Shown here piece after piece: positions 52,223 to 62,702 of a stretch of DNA of 64,000 nt. Every line of letters starts with the position of its first letter. Positions within the stretch are counted from its first letter, which is position 1. The notes beneath the pieces were generated by a model. The model saw only the letters and a program-made list of their open reading frames with translations. It ran no database searches and was not told the origin of the DNA. The translations under genes were made by a program, and so were the position numbers. Source of the DNA: Diadophis punctatus similis. Its lineage: Eukaryota; Chordata; Lepidosauria; Squamata; Dipsadidae. Location of the stretch: the NCBI GenBank assembly GCA_023053685.1, contig JALIGW010000130.1:502092-566091 (forward strand). The letters run 5' to 3'.

Positions 52223-53400
52223 AATAGAATAGAGCTGGAAGGGACCTTGGAGGTCTTCTAGTCCAGCCCCCTGCTCAAGCAGGAGATCCTATACCAGCGG
52301 TTCCCAACCTTCCTAATGCCGCGACCCGCGACCGCACCGCGACCCACCCTGCCATCACCATTTGGGTTCTTTTAGCCTCTGCGCATGCGCAAAGCATTCT
52401 GCACATGCGCAGAAGGTAAAAGAACCCAAATGGCGGCATCTGGGCGAAGTCTCCAGATCCGGGCGAGGTCTCCACTCACTTCGCGTGTTGCGTCTGGGAG
52501 CTTTTCGAGCCCCGTCGCAAAAGGCGTGCGCGACTTCGGTGGGGCTGGGACAGGCAGCTGCCCGGAGACAGCCATCCCCTTCGCAGAGCCTCTCCCGTCT
52601 ACCTGTAGCGTTCAGGGTAAAGGGGGTGGCATGCCTTTCGCAGAGTCTCTCCCGTCTACCTGTAGCATTCGGGGTGAAGGGCGTTGCTCTCTCCAGGCAG
52701 CCACCTGTCCCGGCCCCGCCGAAGTCGCTCACGCCTTTCGCAATGGGGCTCAAAAAGCTCCCAGAGGCAACATGCGAAGCAAGTGGAGACCTCACCCGGA
52801 CGCCACCATTTGGGTTCTTTTACCCTCTGCGCATGCGCAGGATGCTTTGCGCATACGCAGAGGATAAAAGCCCAAATGGTGGCATCCGGGCGAGGTCTCC
52901 GGGGTGGGGCGCGGGGCACGGGTTGTGGGGCGCGATATGGCCAGGCTTGTGGCAGTGGGGGGTGGAGCTGAGGATGCCTGGGCGACCCCTGGGAAATGGT
53001 TGTTTGACCCCCAAAGGGGTCGCGATCCCCGGGTTGGGAACCGCTGTCCTATACCATTTCAGACAAATGACCATCCAGTCTCTTCTTAAAATCTTCCAGT
53101 GATGAAGGGCCCACAACGTCTGAAGGCAAGCTATTCTACTAGTTAATAATTGTCCTCACTGTTAGGAATTTTCTCCTCAATTCCAGGTTGCTTCTCTCCT
53201 TGATTAATTTCCATCAATTGTTTCTTGTCCTGCCCTCTGGTGCTTTGGAAAACAGGTTGACCCCTTCTTCTTTGTGGCAGCCCCTCAAACACTGGAATAC
53301 TGTTATCATGTCACCCCTAGTCCTTCTTTTCTCTAGACTGGCCAAACCCAAATCCTGCAGCCGTTCTTCATATGTTTTAGTCTCTAGGCCTTGAATTTCA
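52223..53400 (-). mobile_element. CR1 LINE 3' part, antisense, with nested SPIN-like hAT
   Basis: agaatagagctggaagggac, then after the hAT 'accatttcagacaaatgacc' to ttcatatgttttagtctcta. Collinear once 52295-53046 is removed. Confidence 0.9.
52295..53046. mobile_element. SPIN-like hAT element (752 bp) with internal hairpin
   Basis: cagcggttcccaaccttcct at the left and ccccgggttgggaaccgctg at the right; perfect target duplication tcctatac at 52287-52294 and 53047-53054. Arms of about 115 bp (52472-52588 and 52671-52786) are inverted repeats around ccgtctacctgtagcattcg. Exact GCGCATGCGC at 52381 and 52829. ORFs in both strands are hairpin artefacts. Confidence 0.93.
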
Positions 53401-54040
53401 TTTTGTTTCATTTTGCTTTCTCTTTCCCCAATCTCCAAGACAGAAATAAGAGGGGGGGTCAGCCTATTCTCCAAAGCACCTGAAGGCAGGACAAGAAACA
53501 ATGGATGGAAACTAATCAAGGAGAGAAGCAACCTGGAACTGAGGAAGAATTTCCTGGAATGCCACACCTGATCACCACATTACAAAAAAGATGTTGAGAC
53601 TTTGGAAAAAGTGCAAAGAAGAGCAACTAAGACGATTAAAGAGCTATGAAGAAACATTGCAGGAATTGAGTATGGCCAGTCTAGGGAAAAGAAGGACTAG
53701 GGTGAAATGATAGCAGCATTCCAGTATTTAAGGGGCTGCCACAAAGAAGAGGGAGTCAAATTATTCTCCAAAGCACCTGAGGGTAGAACAAGAAGCAATG
53801 GGTGGAAACTAATCAAGGAGAGAAGCAACTTAGAACTAAGGAGAAATTTCCCAACAGTGAGAACAATTAATCAGTGGAACAGCTTGCCTCCAGAAGTTGT
53901 GAATGCTCCAACACTGGAAGTTTTAAAGAAGATGTTGGATAACCATTTGTCTGAAATGGTATAGGGTTCCCTGCTAGAGCAGAGGGTTGGACTAGAAGAC
54001 CTCCAAGGTCCCTTCCAACTCTGCTATTCTGTTAAGGCAA
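53401..54040 (+). mobile_element. Two CR1 LINE fragments in series, plus strand
   Basis: 53455-53570 has gggggtcagcctattctcca to gaagaatttcctgga. 53573-54038 restarts with caccacattacaaaaaagat and runs to ttggactagaagacctccaa. The second encodes MIAAFQYLRGCHKEEGVKLF and NLELRRNFPTVRTINQWNSL to DNHLSEMV. Each is 5'-truncated; they are separate insertions or a rearranged copy. Confidence 0.88.
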
Positions 54041-54332
54041 GTTGCAAAATTCATCGGGAATTTCTTAGAAACAGATTGTGTCTTATAAAATCCATTGTTG
54101 GTCGGCCCTGGGAGTTGCTCTCGAAAACTGTTCCAAATTTGGAACTGGTTGAAAATGGGTCAGCCTGGTTATTCCTGGTAATTGAACGCAGAATGCCTAT
54201 TTGTATTTATATTTAGCTGCCCTAAAAAAAAATGTAATGCCTGGTGGTTAAATTTAGGGCAAATTTCAAGGGCACTTTTATGATGGTTCTTTTGCTTTTT
54301 AAAACCCACCTAGTTTTAGGACTCTTCAAGTC
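54041..54332. other. Unique noncoding DNA
   Basis: Repeat-free: ttggaactggttgaaaatgg, tgtatttatatttagctgcc. No gene recognised. Confidence 0.38.
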
Positions 54333-54957
54333 CAGGTTTGTCCTCGACTTACAATTTGTTTAGTAACTGTTCGAAATTACAACGGCACGGAAAAAAATTA
54401 CTTATGACCAGTCCTCGCACTTACAATCTTCATAGCATCTTCATATTCAGGTGATCAAAATTTGGGCAGGTATTTATGAGGGTTGCAGCACCCCAGGGGT
54501 CACGTGATCCAGGGGTGGGTTCTACTTACCTTCCCTACCGGTTCACATCACGTCGGAAGTGCGCGTCACGTCCGGGAAATGACCCTCTGCGCATGCGCAG
54601 AAGACTTTGCGCATGCGCAGAGGGTTCTTTTCCAGGCGCTTTCAAGGAGCGGCGACCGGTGGACCGGTTTGGGGGCGTGGCCAGCCGGCCATCGCTGCCG
54701 GCTTGGCGAGCGGGGACAAATTCCCGCCACCTGTTGGGGCGAACCGGTCCAAACCGGCAGCAACCCACCACTGATGTAATCACTTGAGACCTTCCCAGTC
54801 AACTTTCAACAATGGGAGAATCTGGTTTCACTTAACAGCCATGTGATTTGCTTAACAGCCATGGCAAAAAGGTAATAATATTGGGCGTTGACTGGCCATT
54901 TTGCTTAGCAACAGAAATTCTGGCCCCCGTTGTGCGTCGTAAGTCGAGGACTACCTG
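54333..54957 (+). mobile_element. Tigger-like MITE with nested hAT
   Basis: caggtttgtcctcgacttac to gtaagtcgaggactacctg followed by TA. hAT nested at 54510-54773. Confidence 0.87.
54510..54773. mobile_element. hAT MITE (264 bp)
   Basis: caggggtgggttctacttac to ggcagcaacccaccactg; imperfect target duplication acgtgatc (54502-54509) / atgtaatc (54774-54781), differing by two transitions. Two exact GCGCATGCGC at 54589 and 54609. Confidence 0.88.
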
Positions 54958-55162
54958 TATGAGGACGTGAAAAAAAGATGTCACATCTCCAAATAGAAAA
55001 GATCTGAGAGCCGATGATAAGAGAGAAAAAATTTCCCCTAAAATAGTAGAAAATGGCTGCTGAGCTGTAGATCGAAGGCCTTCCAGGCGTTTCGGAACTA
55101 CAACTCCCAGCATTCCTCATGATTGGCCTTGCTGGCTGTGGAAACTGGGTGTAGCTCGCTCA
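54958..55162. other. Unassigned DNA with hAT-like fragment
   Basis: 55093-55135 has ggaactacaactcccagcat and tggccttgctggctg, close to the fold-back arm and to the ZNF143/THAP11 motif. Confidence 0.4.
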
Positions 55163-55530
55163 CAGGTAGTCCTTGAATGACAACCATTTGTTTAGTGACC
55201 ATTCGAAGTTACAATGGCACTGAAAAACCCGAGACGGACGTTTTTCACACTCATGACCGTTGCAACATCCCCGCGGTCACGTGATCGAAATTCAGATGCT
55301 TGGCAACTGGCATGTATTTATGGCAGTTGCAGTGTGCCAGGCCACGGGATCCCCTTTTGCGACCACCTGGCAAGCCAAGTCAATGGGAGACTTGGTCACT
55401 TAACAATCATGTTGCTAACTCCACAACTGCAGTGAGTCACTTAAACAGTTGTGGCCAGAAAGGTCGTGAAATGCAGCAAAACTCACTTAACAAATGTCTC
55501 CCTTAACAACAGAAATTTGGGGCTCAATTG
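55163..55530 (+). mobile_element. Tigger-like MITE, right end lost to CR1
   Basis: caggtagtccttgaatgaca to aatttggggctcaattgtc, breaking directly into CR1. Confidence 0.87.
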
Positions 55531-55805
55531 TCAACTTATTTTCCAAAGCACCGGAGGGCAGGACAAGAAACCATGGATGGAAACTAATCAAGGAGAGACG
55601 CATCCTGGAATTAAGGAGAAACTTCCTAACAGTGAGGACAATTAACCAGTGAAACATCTTGCCTCTAGATTTTGTGAGTGCTTTGTCACTGGAGGTTTTT
55701 AAGAAGAGACTGGATACCCACTTGTCTGAAATGGTATAGGGTCTCCTGCTTAAGCTGGGGGCTGGACTAGAAGACCTCCAAGGTCCCTTCCAACTCTGTT
55801 ATTCT
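55531..55805 (+). mobile_element. CR1 LINE, 5'-truncated, plus strand
   Basis: aacttattttccaaagcacc to ttccaactctgttattctat. C-terminal ORF2 broken by stops. The 3' end runs directly into the long pentanucleotide tract. Confidence 0.92.
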
Positions 55806-56705
55806 ATTCTATTCTATTCTATTCTATTCTATTCTATTCTATTCTATTCTATTCTATTCTATTCTACTCTACTCTACTCTACTCTACTCTACTCTATTCT
55901 ATATTCCATTCCATTCCATATTTTCTGTTCTGTTCTGTTCTATTCTATTCTGTTCTATTCTATTCTATTCTATTCTATTCTATTCTACTCTACTCTACTC
56001 TACTCTACTCTACTCTACTCTACTCTACTCTACTCTACTCTACTCTACTCTACTCTATATTCCATTCCATTCCATATTTTCTATTCTATTCTGTTCTGTT
56101 CTGTTCTGTTCTGTTCTGTTCTGTTCTGTTCTATTCTACTCTACTCTACTCTACTCTACTCTACTCTACTCTACTCTACTCTACTCTACTCTATTCTATA
56201 TTCCATTCCATTCCATATTTTCTATTCTATTCTATTCTATTCTATTCTATTCTATTCTATTCTATTCTATTCTATTCTATTCTATTCTATTCTATTCTAC
56301 TCTACTCTACTCTACTCTACTCTATTCTATATTCCATTCCATTCCATATTTTCTATTCTATTCTATTCTATTCTAGTCTAGTCTAGTCTAGTCTAGTCTA
56401 GTCTAGTCTAGTCTACTCTATACTCTATTCTATATTCCATTCCATTCCATTCCATTCCATATTTTCTGTTCTGTTCTATTCTATTCTATTCTATCCTATT
56501 CTATTCTATTCTACTCTACTGTACTCTACTCTACTCTACTCTACTCTACTCTACTCTACTCTACTCTACTCTACTCTACTCTATTCTATATTCCATTCCA
56601 TTCCATATTTTCTGCTCTGTTCTGCTCTTATTCTATTCTATTCTATTCTATTCTATTCTATTCTATTCTATTCTATTCTATTCTATTCTATTCTATTCTA
56701 TTCTA
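55806..56705. repeat. 900 bp (ATTCT)n/(ACTCT)n/(GTTCT)n tract with block structure
   Basis: Starts at the CR1 3' end. Blocks of (TTCTA)n, (CTCTA)n, (GTTCT)n and (AGTCT)n are punctuated six times by atattccattccattccata (starts 55901, 56057, 56198, 56329, 56432, 56588). Confidence 0.98.
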
Positions 56706-57464
56706 TGCTTTTAACCGGCCTGCAAAACCAGTGGTGGAGCCCACAGCAACCCCACTCTCTGTCACACACACACATAAACACACCCCCTCCCCACTCCGCT
56801 GTCCTTCAGCCTCTGAGTAAAATGTCACCAATGGGGTATGTAGATTGAAAGGCGAGTAATTGATCCCTTTGTGTGAAGGTTGCAATCTGCCGCAGAGGCA
56901 TTTAAACCTCGTTTCCAGCCCTTTCCCCTGGCAAAATCCCCTCTCCCTCCTGAGCCGGCCATGCTGTTGAATTTATGAAGAGAGATGTTTTAGCGGAAAA
57001 TTCCCCGGAGTCTTCCTTTAGCCTTAAATCCCCAGGCTGTTCTCCAAGGGAGACCTGGAGACACCGAACATGCCAAACGCAGCTTCCTTTTGCTTATGTA
57101 TTAGCAATCTATTTTAGCTTTTTGACATCTCTCACACATAAAACCGTAAGAGAGAAATAAAATATCAGTCTCTGGGCGAAAATAAAGCTTTGCTTCCTTC
57201 CTGATCTATAGGATATAAAATAAAGCCGAGAGTTGGATAGTAGCTTTCCCTTATGCAAGGGCCGTTCTTCCACATACAAAAGGGAATGAAGACGGATGGT
57301 GAATATTCTTTGGGGTTTGCTTTCTGGTTTCTTCTCTTTCCCCCCATCACCTCCCCTTATTGTCAATTCTTTCCCTCCCTCCTTCCACCTTTTTTTCTCA
57401 TTCTGCCCTTTGGGGGGGGCTTCCTTGTTTTGTTTTGTTTTTAAGTTTCCCCCCACATACGTAT
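56706..57464. other. Unique block (candidate conserved noncoding elements)
   Basis: Repeat-free apart from a (CA) run near 56763. Notable segments are ttgcttatgtattagcaatc, tattttagctttttgacatc and ggcgaaaataaagctttgct (57085-57195). ORFs are short and unrelated to known proteins. Confidence 0.42.
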
Positions 57465-58170
57465 AAATGTTTTGTATGCTCTTAACCAGAGCATACAAAA
57501 CATTTGCTAGACCGATCCTTGAATACAGCTCATCAGTCTGGAACCCACACTTCATATCAGACATTAACACAATTGAAAATGTCCAGCGATACTTCACCAG
57601 AAGAGTATTACATTCCTCTGTTCACAACAGAATTCCTTATGAAACCAGACTAGAAATTTTGGGACTTCAAAATTTAGAACTCCGCCGCCTTCGATCTGAC
57701 CTAAGTGTAGCTCACAAAATTATCCGCCTCAATGTCCTACCCGTCAACGACTATTTCAGCTTCAACCACAATAATACACGAGCTCATAATAGATACAAAC
57801 TTAATGTAAACCGCTCCAGACTTGATTGCAAAAAATTCGACTTCAACAACAGAGTTGTCAATGCCTGGAACACTTTACCTGACTCAGTAGTTTCTTCCCC
57901 AAACCCCAAAAACTTCAACCTCAGATTATCTACCATCGACCTCACCCCATTCCTAAGAGGTCGGTAAGGGGCGTGCATAAGCGCACAATCGTGCCTACCG
58001 TTCCTGTCCTAATGTACACATATATTCTTACCTCTTTTACTCTCATTCATGCTTGTACTATTACATATATATTCACATATATACTATTACATATATATTC
58101 AATCATGTTTTACTGTTTATACTTTGCTTATATTCATTTATGCTTGACAAAATAAACAAATATAAATACA
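57465..58170 (+). mobile_element. CR1/L2-group LINE (second family), plus strand, 5'-truncated
   Basis: Body from 57488 to the tail aaaataaacaaatataaata at about 58150. The 5' junction has an 18 bp hairpin (57465-57482 and 57488-57505). 3' region contains ggtcggtaaggggcgtgcat and cttatattcatttatgcttg. Confidence 0.87.
57467..57967 (+). pseudogene. LINE ORF2 C-terminal fragment (second family)
   Basis: 166 codons open: AYKTFARPILEYSSSVWNP, INTIENVQRYFTRRVLHSS, IPYETRLEILGLQNLELRRL, YFSFNHNNTRAHNRYKLNVN and VVNAWNTLPDSVVSSPNPKN, ending TPFLRGR. The first codons come from the hairpin junction. It lacks RT catalytic residues but is otherwise undamaged, so relatively recent. The family lies in the CR1/L2/Rex group; I cannot place it more precisely. 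Confidence 0.83.
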
Positions 58171-58177
58171 AATATAC

Positions 58178-58235
58178 AAGAAGTCCTCGATTTACCACAA
58201 GAACTGGGACCACGGTTCTTAAGTAATTTACGGGA
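58178..58235 (-). mobile_element. Tigger-like MITE remnant
   Basis: caagaagtcctcgatttacc to cttaagtaatttacgg. Only the left end is left. Confidence 0.6.
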
Positions 58236-58271
58236 GTATGTCACTGGAGGTGGCTGCTGAACCAGCTAGCT

Positions 58272-58528
58272 CAGGGGTGTCAAACTCAAGGCCCGCGGGC
58301 CGGATCCGGCCCGTGGGGTGCTTAAATCTGAAAATAGCAAAGGACCATCCCGCGGTGCCTCTGGCAGCCAAAACGGGCATGGGGAGGCCGCACACAGCCC
58401 CCGTGTGGCCCATTTTAGGGCTGGGCGGCCTCCTGAAGCACTTTGCCGGCCAAAATGGGGCACAGGGGGGTTAGGGTTAGGTTACAATGATGATCCGGCC
58501 CTCGAAGAAATCCAGTTTGAGATCCCTG
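58272..58528. mobile_element. hAT MITE (257 bp)
   Basis: caggggtgtcaaactcaagg to ccagtttgagatccctg; target duplication agctagct (58264-58271) / aactagtt (58529-58536), two transitions. Contains gcccgcgggccggatccggc. Confidence 0.85.
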
Positions 58529-58674
58529 AACTAGTTGATCCCACTCCCCCCCCCACTGTTCTTCCTGCTCCCCCTCCTCTCCCCTTTTTAATTTCATATT
58601 ATTCATATTTCATTAACTTTGTGTTATTTCATATTATTATCATGTTTATTTTTTATGGTTTCATTCCTTCACCA
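58529..58674. other. Unassigned DNA
   Basis: C-rich then AT-rich; nothing recognised. Confidence 0.3.
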
Positions 58675-59412
58675 TAGATAGTCCTCGATTTATGACCATT
58701 TGTTGAGGAATCGTTCGGAGATGCAACGGCACTGAAAAAAAGTGACTTGGGACCATTTTTATTATTTATTTATTTATTAGTGAGATTTATATACCGCCTC
58801 ATAGTGCAAGCATTCTCTAAGCGGTTTACACCATTAAGCAATGTATATTTATATTGCCCCCAACAATCTGGGTCCTCATTTTACCTACCTCGGAAGGATG
58901 GAAGGCTGAGTCAACCTTGAGCCGGTGAGATTTGAACAGCTGAACTGCTGATCACAGTCAGCTAAAGTGGCCTCCGGTACTACACTCTAACTGCTGCGCC
59001 ACCTCGGCTCTTTTTACACCTATGACCATTTTTCACACTTACGACCATAACAGCATCCCCGTGGTCCCGTGATCAAAATTTGGACATATGTATTTATGAT
59101 GATTGCACCATTCTGGGGTCATGTGGTCACCTTTTATGACCTTCTGATGAGCGAAGTCAAAGGAGGAAGCCAGATTCACTTAACAACCGGGTTACTGACT
59201 TAACAACTGCAGTAATTCTCTTAACAACCGTGGCAAAAAAAGGTCGTAAAATGGAACAAACAACCATGTTAATAACTTAACAACTGCAGTGATTCTTTTA
59301 ACAACTGTAGCAAGAAATGTCAGAAAATGGGGAAAAACTCATTTAATAACTGTCTCGCTCAGCAACAAAAAAAAATTGAGCTCAGTGGTGGTCATTAATC
59401 AAGGACTACCTG
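58675..59412 (+). mobile_element. Tigger-like MITE with nested SINE
   Basis: tagatagtcctcgatttatg to attaatcaaggactacctg. SINE at 58761-59010. The right half contains a near-duplicate (gttaataacttaacaactgc), suggesting an internal duplication. Confidence 0.83.
58761..59010 (-). mobile_element. tRNA-derived SINE type A nested in Tigger-like MITE
   Basis: Minus strand starts gagccgaggtggcgcagcag; B-box-like gttcaaatctc; (AAATA)n tail at the left. A short tttta-type duplication flanks it. Confidence 0.85.
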
Positions 59413-59426
59413 TAATTAGGGGAGCA

Positions 59427-59806
59427 TAGGTAGTCCTCGTTTTACAACAGTTCATTTAGTGACCGTTCAAAGTTACAACAGCACTGAAAAATATGACTTA
59501 GGACCGTTATGACTATTGCAAGCATCCCCAAGATCACGTGATCAAAATCCAGATGTTGGGAACTGGCTCATAGTTATGACCGTTGCAGGGCCCCTGGGTC
59601 GTGGGATCATATTTTGCCACCTGCTGACAAGCAAAGTCAGTGGGGAAGCCAGATTCACTTAACAGCCGGGTTACTAACTTATCAACTGTAGTGATTCACT
59701 TAACAACAGTGGCAAGAATGGTCGTAAAATGGGGGCAAAACTCTCTTAACCCATGTCGCACTTCACAACGGAAAATTTGGGCTGTTTGTAAGTCGAGGGT
59801 TACCTG
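59427..59806 (+). mobile_element. Tigger-like MITE
   Basis: aggtagtcctcgttttacaa to gtaagtcgagggttacctg. Lies 14 bp downstream of the previous copy in the same orientation. Confidence 0.88.
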
Positions 59807-59926
59807 TAGCTATTTGAGGAGTTAGAAAGACTGAGTAATATTACATTTCAGCTATAAAAAGAGCCAAGAGATAGAACAAAAAAGAAAATCGCCTATTGGA
59901 CTGCCTGTATATCTCAACTCCTAAGC
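59807..59926. other. Unassigned DNA
   Basis: Nothing recognised. Confidence 0.3.
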
Positions 59927-59934
59927 CTCTACAG

Positions 59935-60571
59935 CGGCGGTTCCCAACCTTCCTAATGCCGCGACCCGTGACCTGCCCCCGCGCCCCCACCGCGCCCCAC
60001 CTCGCCGCCACCATTTGGTTTTTTTTACCATCTGTGCATGCACAAAGCGTTCTGCGCATGCGCAGAAGGTAAAAGAACCCAAATGGCGGAGTCCGGGCAA
60101 GGTCTCCGCTCGCTTCGCGTGTTGCCTCTGGGAGCTTTTAGAGCCCCGTCATGAAAGGTGTGCGCGACTTCAACGGGGCCGGGACAGGCGGCTGCCCGGA
60201 GAAAGCCATCCCCTTCGCAGAGTCTCTCCCGTCTACCTGTAGCGTTCGGGGCGAAGGGGGTGGCTCTCTCCGGGCAGCCGCCTGTCCTGTCCCCGCCGAA
60301 GTCGCGCACGCCTTTCGCGACGGAGCTCGAAAAGCTCCCAGAGGCAACATGCGAAGCGAGCGGGGCTGGAAACCGCAATGCCCACGCCGGGATCCCCTGC
60401 CACCAAAGGCAGGCAGAAGCGCCACAGAAAGTCCGCCAGGGCTCGGGCGAGTTGAGCCGATATGGCCAGGTTTGTGGCAGTGGGGGGGTGAACTGAGGAT
60501 GCCGGGGCGACCCCTGGGAAATGGTCGTTCGACCCCCAAACGGGTCGCGACCCCCAGGTTGGGAACCACTG
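59935..60571. mobile_element. SPIN-like hAT element (637 bp) with internal hairpin
   Basis: cggcggttcccaaccttcct at the left and cccaggttgggaaccactg at the right; perfect target duplication ctctacag at 59927-59934 and 60572-60579. Arms of about 115 bp (60108-60226 and 60250-60363) are inverted repeats. Exact GCGCATGCGC at 60054. Sister of 52295-53046. Confidence 0.92.
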
Positions 60572-60579
60572 CTCTACAG

Positions 60580-60762
60580 GGATCATTTTCAGTAAAAAGA
60601 AAACCCCTGTGCTTATAATCAGCCTGAATTTGTAAATTTCAGGATCAGAAAAACATAGCCAGAAAAATTCACATGTACAGACATTGGTGTGCTGCTTGCT
60701 AAGAAGCTGTGAAAGCTGCGAGGTGTTTGTCCAGAAAAAAACACAACCTGCTTATATATAGC
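60580..60762. other. Unassigned DNA
   Basis: Nothing recognised. Confidence 0.3.
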
Positions 60763-61147
60763 TGGTCCTCGATTTACAGCCACAACTGAGCCCAAAATTT
60801 ATGTTGTTAAGCAAGACCGTTGTTAAGCGAGTTTTGCACTATTTTATAACTTTTCTCGCCACAGTGAATCACAGCCGTTCTTAAGTCGGCATCACGGTCG
60901 CTAAGTGAATCTCTCTGCCCCATTGAACTTTGCTTATCAGACGTTCGCAAAAGATGACCCTCGCGCATTGCAACCGTCATAAACACGAATCATTTGACAA
61001 GCTTTTGAGTTTGGATCACGTGTCCACGGGGATGCCGTAACAGTCGTAAGTGTGAAAAACGGCCGTTAAGTCGTGTGTTTTTTTCCAGGGCCATTGTAAT
61101 TTCTAATAGTCACAAAACGAAAAGTTGTCAATTGAGAGCTACCTGCA
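60763..61147 (-). mobile_element. Tigger-like MITE
   Basis: agctggtcctcgatttacag to caattgagagctacctg. Older than most, with diverged ends. Confidence 0.83.
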
Positions 61148-61655
61148 TTGACCAGATACGGCATGAAAGGACCCATTTCACAGACGTTCAAACCGAGGCA
61201 AATTATGCTTATGGTGGTTTTGCAAAAACAGACTTCCTGCCTTATGTTAATGTCTGCTCTGTTGTTTCCTTGCTCTGTTGATTCTTGATGCCACCAAACC
61301 CTCTGTTGTTCTTACTGTTAAGTCTCACTCAGTTGATCAAAGTCTTGGTAGGTCCCAGCTAATGTTTCTCAGTTTATTGCAAACCATCCATTAAGCTATT
61401 TTTTTTCCTCCTTTCATGCATAGAGATCGGCATTGAGAGTATAACAGAGGAAGGAACTAGAGGAAAGTAAATAGAGGTTTTGCATCGATCGTCAAATGAA
61501 AAACGAGGCCCATTTTTGGGGTCTTTAGAATTATTATTTTTTTAATCCAATTATTTAGTTTTCCAGATTCCTTTTCAGATCATTTTCTGAAGTCTTGGTC
61601 CTTCTTCAAGACCTTGGCTACCCAAACTCTATAAAAGGTTGCCCTCAAACCTTTC
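61148..61655. other. Unique noncoding DNA
   Basis: No repeats recognised; no coding evidence. Confidence 0.38.
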
Positions 61656-61790
61656 CAGGGATCCCCAAACTTGGCAACTTTAAGACTTGTGGACTTCAAC
61701 TCCCAGAATTCTCCAGCCAGCTATGCTGGCTGGAGAATTCTGGGAGTTGAAGTCCACAAGTCTTAAAGTTGCCAAGTTTGAAGACCTCTG
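61656..61790. mobile_element. Fold-back hAT MITE (135 bp)
   Basis: cagggatccccaaacttggc with its inverse ccaagtttgaagacctctg; arms of about 60 bp pair around ccagctatgctgg. Target duplication not clear (aacctttc / cccttggc). Confidence 0.82.
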
Positions 61791-62224
61791 CCCTTGGCGT
61801 TAGCAGAAGCTGCAATGCTGTATTTATGCAGAGATGGGGTTTTCTAATATTGAGAAATATCAATATTGGAATGTTCAGAATTTTACACCAGAACTTTCTG
61901 CAGTTTTTTTCTTCCCACTGATGTAGGAAAACCTCCTAACCGACCGGGACATCGGTTCAACTTTTCCTCTAAAAAACGTTTGTGTTTTCTCCGGTCGAGC
62001 TGCAAACAAAACAAAAACAGAAACGTGCTAGACTTTTCTTCTCGTGGCATCTTCCTGCTCGGCAAAGGGGGTGATAAATGTCACGGATTAATGGTGGCAG
62101 GAACTGGTGAGGAGTGAGGAAGGGGCGCTTTGTGAAAACATCGCCCTGTGAAGTTGGTAGACTTCTAATGCACTTAAAAGGATATTCCCTGCAAAGCTAT
62201 TCTCGGGTTTAAATTTCTGTTTCC
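61791..62224. other. Unique noncoding DNA
   Basis: Repeat-free: gaccgggacatcggttcaac near 61943 and ttctcgggtttaaatttctg near 62200. The overlapping ORFs are not recognisable proteins. Confidence 0.38.
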
Positions 62225-62580
62225 TCTGTCAATAAAGGAGAATATTTGCAGCTCAGGGTTGACATGAGGGGTCCTTGGTGCTCTCTGAGCTTGGTGGCTT
62301 TCTTGCAGATGTTTCATGACCCAACCCAAGTAACGTCATCAGTGTTAGTAAGTCCTTAATAGCAAGACACTGGAATAAAAACTGACAGCAAACAGCACTC
62401 CTTACTAGCACTGATGGTGTTACCTAGTTGGGTCATGAAACGTCTGCAGGAAAACAAGCAAGCTCAGAGAGCACCAAGGACCCCCTCATGTCAACCCTGA
62501 GCTACAAATATTCTCCTTTATTGGTACTGATGATGTTACCTAGTTTGGATAATAAAACATCTGCAGGAAAACAACCAATA
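62225..62580. mobile_element. Penelope-like inverted-repeat fragment
   Basis: The left arm (ggagaatatttgcagctcag ... atgacccaacccaagtaacg) and right arm (gttacctagttgggtcatga ... ctacaaatattctcctttat) are inverted copies of one sequence separated by about 80 bp. A third partial copy (gatgatgttacctagtttgg) follows at 62527. Confidence 0.68.
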
Positions 62581-62702
62581 ACAACCCTTGTATACTCTCT
62601 TTATTAGGATCTTACTTTGTTGGTTCTTGTTGGTCCTCTGCTTTTTACAAGTAGTAAAAAGAAACAAAAAAATAGAAGCAATAATGGATTTCAGCTATGG
62701 TA

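Noticed and set aside
52355..53102. Overlapping ORFs of up to 246 codons on both strands
   Set aside because: They lie within one hAT element delimited by an 8-bp duplication; the long inverted repeat keeps frames open on both strands. Recurrent 'LCACAEC' type strings match the tgcgcatgcgcag repeats.
61866..62117. 83-codon ORF in unique sequence
   Set aside because: Overlapped by a 60-codon ORF on the opposite strand, no family resemblance, and no supporting exon signals that I can see.
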